Assembly: GCA_905208635.1 (NCBI GenBank)
Contig: CAJLPX010000051.1
Coordinates: 1-8,245 of the forward strand
DNA from: an uncultured Collinsella sp.
Lineage (GTDB): Bacteria; Actinomycetota; Coriobacteriia; Coriobacteriales; Coriobacteriaceae
DNA length: 8,245 nucleotides
Reading direction: 5' to 3'
In this document: positions 6,716 through 8,245 of the stretch, in pieces
How the letters are laid out: the number at the start of each line of letters is the position of its first letter
Position numbering within the stretch: position 1 is the first letter of the stretch
Position numbers and translations under genes: made by a program
The notes under the pieces: model-generated
The model's database searches: none
What the model saw: the letters and a program-made list of their open reading frames with translations, nothing else
Told to the model about the DNA's origin: nothing

Positions 6716-7546
6716 ATGAGCGACGAAGAGCTCAAAAAGGTTGCCAACGAGGTAAGGAAGGGCATCGTCACCGGCGTGCACGCTGCCAAGTCCGGCCATC
6801 CGGGCGGTTCGCTCGGCGCTGCCGACATCATGACCTATCTGTACTTTGAGGAAATGAACGTCGACCCGTCCGATCCCCGCAAGGCCGATCGCGACCGTTT
6901 TGTGCTCTCCAAGGGCCATTGCGCTCCGGGCCTGTACGCCGTGCTCGCCGAGCGCGGGTTCTTCCCCAAGGAGGATCTTGAGACGCTGCGCCACATCGGC
7001 AGCCACCTGCAGGGTCACCCCAACATGAACGACACCCCGGGCGTCGACATGTCCACCGGCTCGCTCGGCCAGGGCATTTCCGCCGCCGTGGGCATGGCCG
7101 TTGCCGCCAAGCACTGGGGCGATACTTATCGCACGTACGCCCTGCTGGGTGATGGCGAGAGCGAGGAGGGCCAGGTCTGGGAGGCCGCCATGTTTGCCGG
7201 CAACCAGCAGCTCGATAACCTCTGCGTGATCGTCGACCACAACGGCCTTCAGATTGACGGTCCCGTCGAGGAGGTCAACGACCCCATGCCGCTCGCCGAC
7301 AAGTTCCGCGCGTTCAAGTTCCACGTGGTTGAGCTCGCCGACGGCAACGACTTCGACCAGATCCGCGCCGCCTTTGCCGAGGCTCGCGCCACCAAGGGGC
7401 AGCCGACCGCCATTATCGCCGAGACCACAAAGGGCAAGGGCGTGTCCTTTATGGAGAACCAGGTTGGCTGGCACGGCAAGGCCCCCAACGATGAACAGTT
7501 TGAGCAGGCCATGGCAGAGCTCACGGCCGCCGGAGAGGAGCTCTAG
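6716..7546 (+). CDS. Transketolase, N-terminal (thiamine diphosphate-binding) subunit
   Basis: 276 residues, the normal size for the N-terminal half of a split transketolase. With its partner it moves two-carbon units between sugar phosphates in the non-oxidative pentose phosphate pathway, in the cytoplasm. Landmarks: SGHPGGSLGAAD (H28), LSKGHCAPGLYA (H68), STGSLGQGISAAVGMA, and the thiamine diphosphate/Mg motif from GDGE (145-148, D146) to DHNGLQIDG (N176). The sequence ends at the point where single-chain transketolases continue into the pyrimidine-binding domain, which here is the next gene. The start ATG 6716 follows AAAGGAAGG (6703-6711). The stop TAG lies one base before the next ATG and the next gene's ribosome binding site (GGAGAGGAG) is within this gene's last codons, so equal, coupled synthesis is expected. 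This is a normal gene arrangement in many anaerobes and archaea, not a broken gene. Confidence 0.95.
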   Translation: MSDEELKKVANEVRKGIVTGVHAAKSGHPGGSLGAADIMTYLYFEEMNVDPSDPRKADRDRFVLSKGHCAPGLYAVLAERGFFPKEDLETLRHIGSHLQGHPNMNDTPGVDMSTGSLGQGISAAVGMAVAAKHWGDTYRTYALLGDGESEEGQVWEAAMFAGNQQLDNLCVIVDHNGLQIDGPVEEVNDPMPLADKFRAFKFHVVELADGNDFDQIRAAFAEARATKGQPTAIIAETTKGKGVSFMENQVGWHGKAPNDEQFEQAMAELTAAGEEL

Positions 7547-7547
7547 G

Positions 7548-8245
7548 ATGGCAGACGTCAAGAAAATCGCCACGCGTGTAAGCTACGGCGAGGCCCTCGT
7601 CGAGCTTGCCAACGAGCACGATGACTTTGTGGTCCTCGACGCCGACCTGGCCGCCGCCACGCAGACCGGTAAGTTTAAGGCCGCTTGCCCCGACCGCTTC
7701 TTCGATGTGGGCATTGCCGAGAGCAACCTGATGGGCGTCGCCGCCGGTATCGCGACCACTGGTCGTGTTGCCTTCGCGAGTACCTTTGCCATGTTCGCTG
7801 CCGGTCGCGCCTTTGAGCAGGTCCGCAACTCCATCGGCTACCCGCACCTCAACGTCAAGATCGGCGCCACGCACGCCGGTATTTCGGTCGGCGAGGACGG
7901 CGCCACGCATCAGTGCTGCGAGGATATCGCCCTCATGCGCGTCATCCCCGGCATGACCGTGATCGTTCCCGCCGACGACGTCGAGGCCCGCGCCGTGACG
8001 CGCGCCGCCTACGAGTGCGACGGCCCGGTGTACATGCGCTTCGCCCGTTTGGCCTCGCCGGTTATCAACGACCCCGAGACCTACAAGTTCGAGTTGGGTA
8101 AGGGCATTGTCATGCGCGAGGGCGCCGATGTGACCATCATCGCTTGCGGTCTGATGGTCGGCGAGGCCCTCGAGGCCGCCGAGCAGCTCGCTGCCGAGGG
8201 CATCGACGCCGAGGTCATCAACATGCACACCATCAAGCCCATCGA
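7548..8245 (+). CDS. Transketolase, C-terminal subunit (partial, runs off the window)
   Basis: Open from ATG 7548 to the window edge: 232 complete codons of an expected 300 or so. It starts MADVKKIATRVSYGEALVEL and contains the pyrimidine-binding domain of transketolase: VVLDADLAAATQTGKF, FFDVGIAESNLMGVAAG with the conserved Glu (E58) that activates thiamine diphosphate, FASTFAMFAAGRAFEQVRNS, and THAGISVGEDGATHQCCEDIALMRVIPGMTVIVPAD. From about residue 185 the third, C-terminal transketolase domain begins (IVMREGADVTIIACGLMVGEALEAAEQL) and is cut off. The ribosome binding site GAGGAG (7534-7539) is inside the previous gene, eight bases upstream of the ATG, and the two genes are one base apart. 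It would form a heteromeric enzyme with the preceding subunit. A 1-deoxyxylulose-5-phosphate synthase or pyruvate dehydrogenase beta subunit are related folds but fit less well given the neighbour. Confidence 0.94.
   Translation, partial: MADVKKIATRVSYGEALVELANEHDDFVVLDADLAAATQTGKFKAACPDRFFDVGIAESNLMGVAAGIATTGRVAFASTFAMFAAGRAFEQVRNSIGYPHLNVKIGATHAGISVGEDGATHQCCEDIALMRVIPGMTVIVPADDVEARAVTRAAYECDGPVYMRFARLASPVINDPETYKFELGKGIVMREGADVTIIACGLMVGEALEAAEQLAAEGIDAEVINMHTIKPI

Noticed and set aside
6716..8245. Transketolase gene broken in two by mutation
   Set aside because: Both halves have proper starts, ribosome binding sites and domain-boundary ends; two-subunit transketolases are a normal form.

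Overview
The window looks like chromosomal DNA from a GC-rich, Gram-positive gut-type actinobacterium. A member of the Coriobacteriia, such as Collinsella or a relative, is my best guess. The basis is strong C/G-ending codon use in secA, prfB and the transketolase genes, AGGAGG-type ribosome binding sites, the secA-prfB order, an L31 with a long Ala/Lys/Glu tail, and a two-subunit transketolase. The taxon is an inference; no marker here proves it. All credible genes lie on the + strand.

Layout. (1) Positions 1-446: the last codons of an unidentified gene, coupled to a small Tyr-rich exported protein of unknown function and closed by a strong terminator. (2) 447-763: a gene-free stretch with a perfect palindrome, an isolated GC-rich hairpin, a candidate promoter and a short leader of two hairpins, leading into rpmE. 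(3) 764-1269: rpmE (zinc-binding L31 with a tail as long as the core) and its terminator. (4) 1267-1496: two hairpin repeats whose 19-nt loops match while their arms differ, a second palindrome and the secA leader. (5) 1497-5452: secA and prfB, overlapping by one base. (6) 5453-6508: a YitT-family membrane protein whose ribosome binding site sits directly behind a terminator-like hairpin. (7) 6509-7546 and on to the edge: an AT-richer intergenic stretch with an operator-like palindrome, then the N-terminal and (cut off) C-terminal subunits of transketolase, one base apart.

Functionally most of the window is housekeeping: a ribosomal protein, the Sec motor ATPase, a release factor and pentose-phosphate carbon metabolism. 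I do not see a defence system, mobile element gene, CRISPR array, tRNA or rRNA. The most interesting signals are (a) the stop-codon recognition tripeptide of RF2, which reads Ser-Pro-Thr instead of the usual RF2 Ser-Pro-Phe; (b) the pair of loop-conserved, arm-variable hairpin repeats between rpmE and secA; (c) a terminator placed so that any yitT mRNA must read through it; and (d) the small Tyr-rich secreted protein at the left edge.
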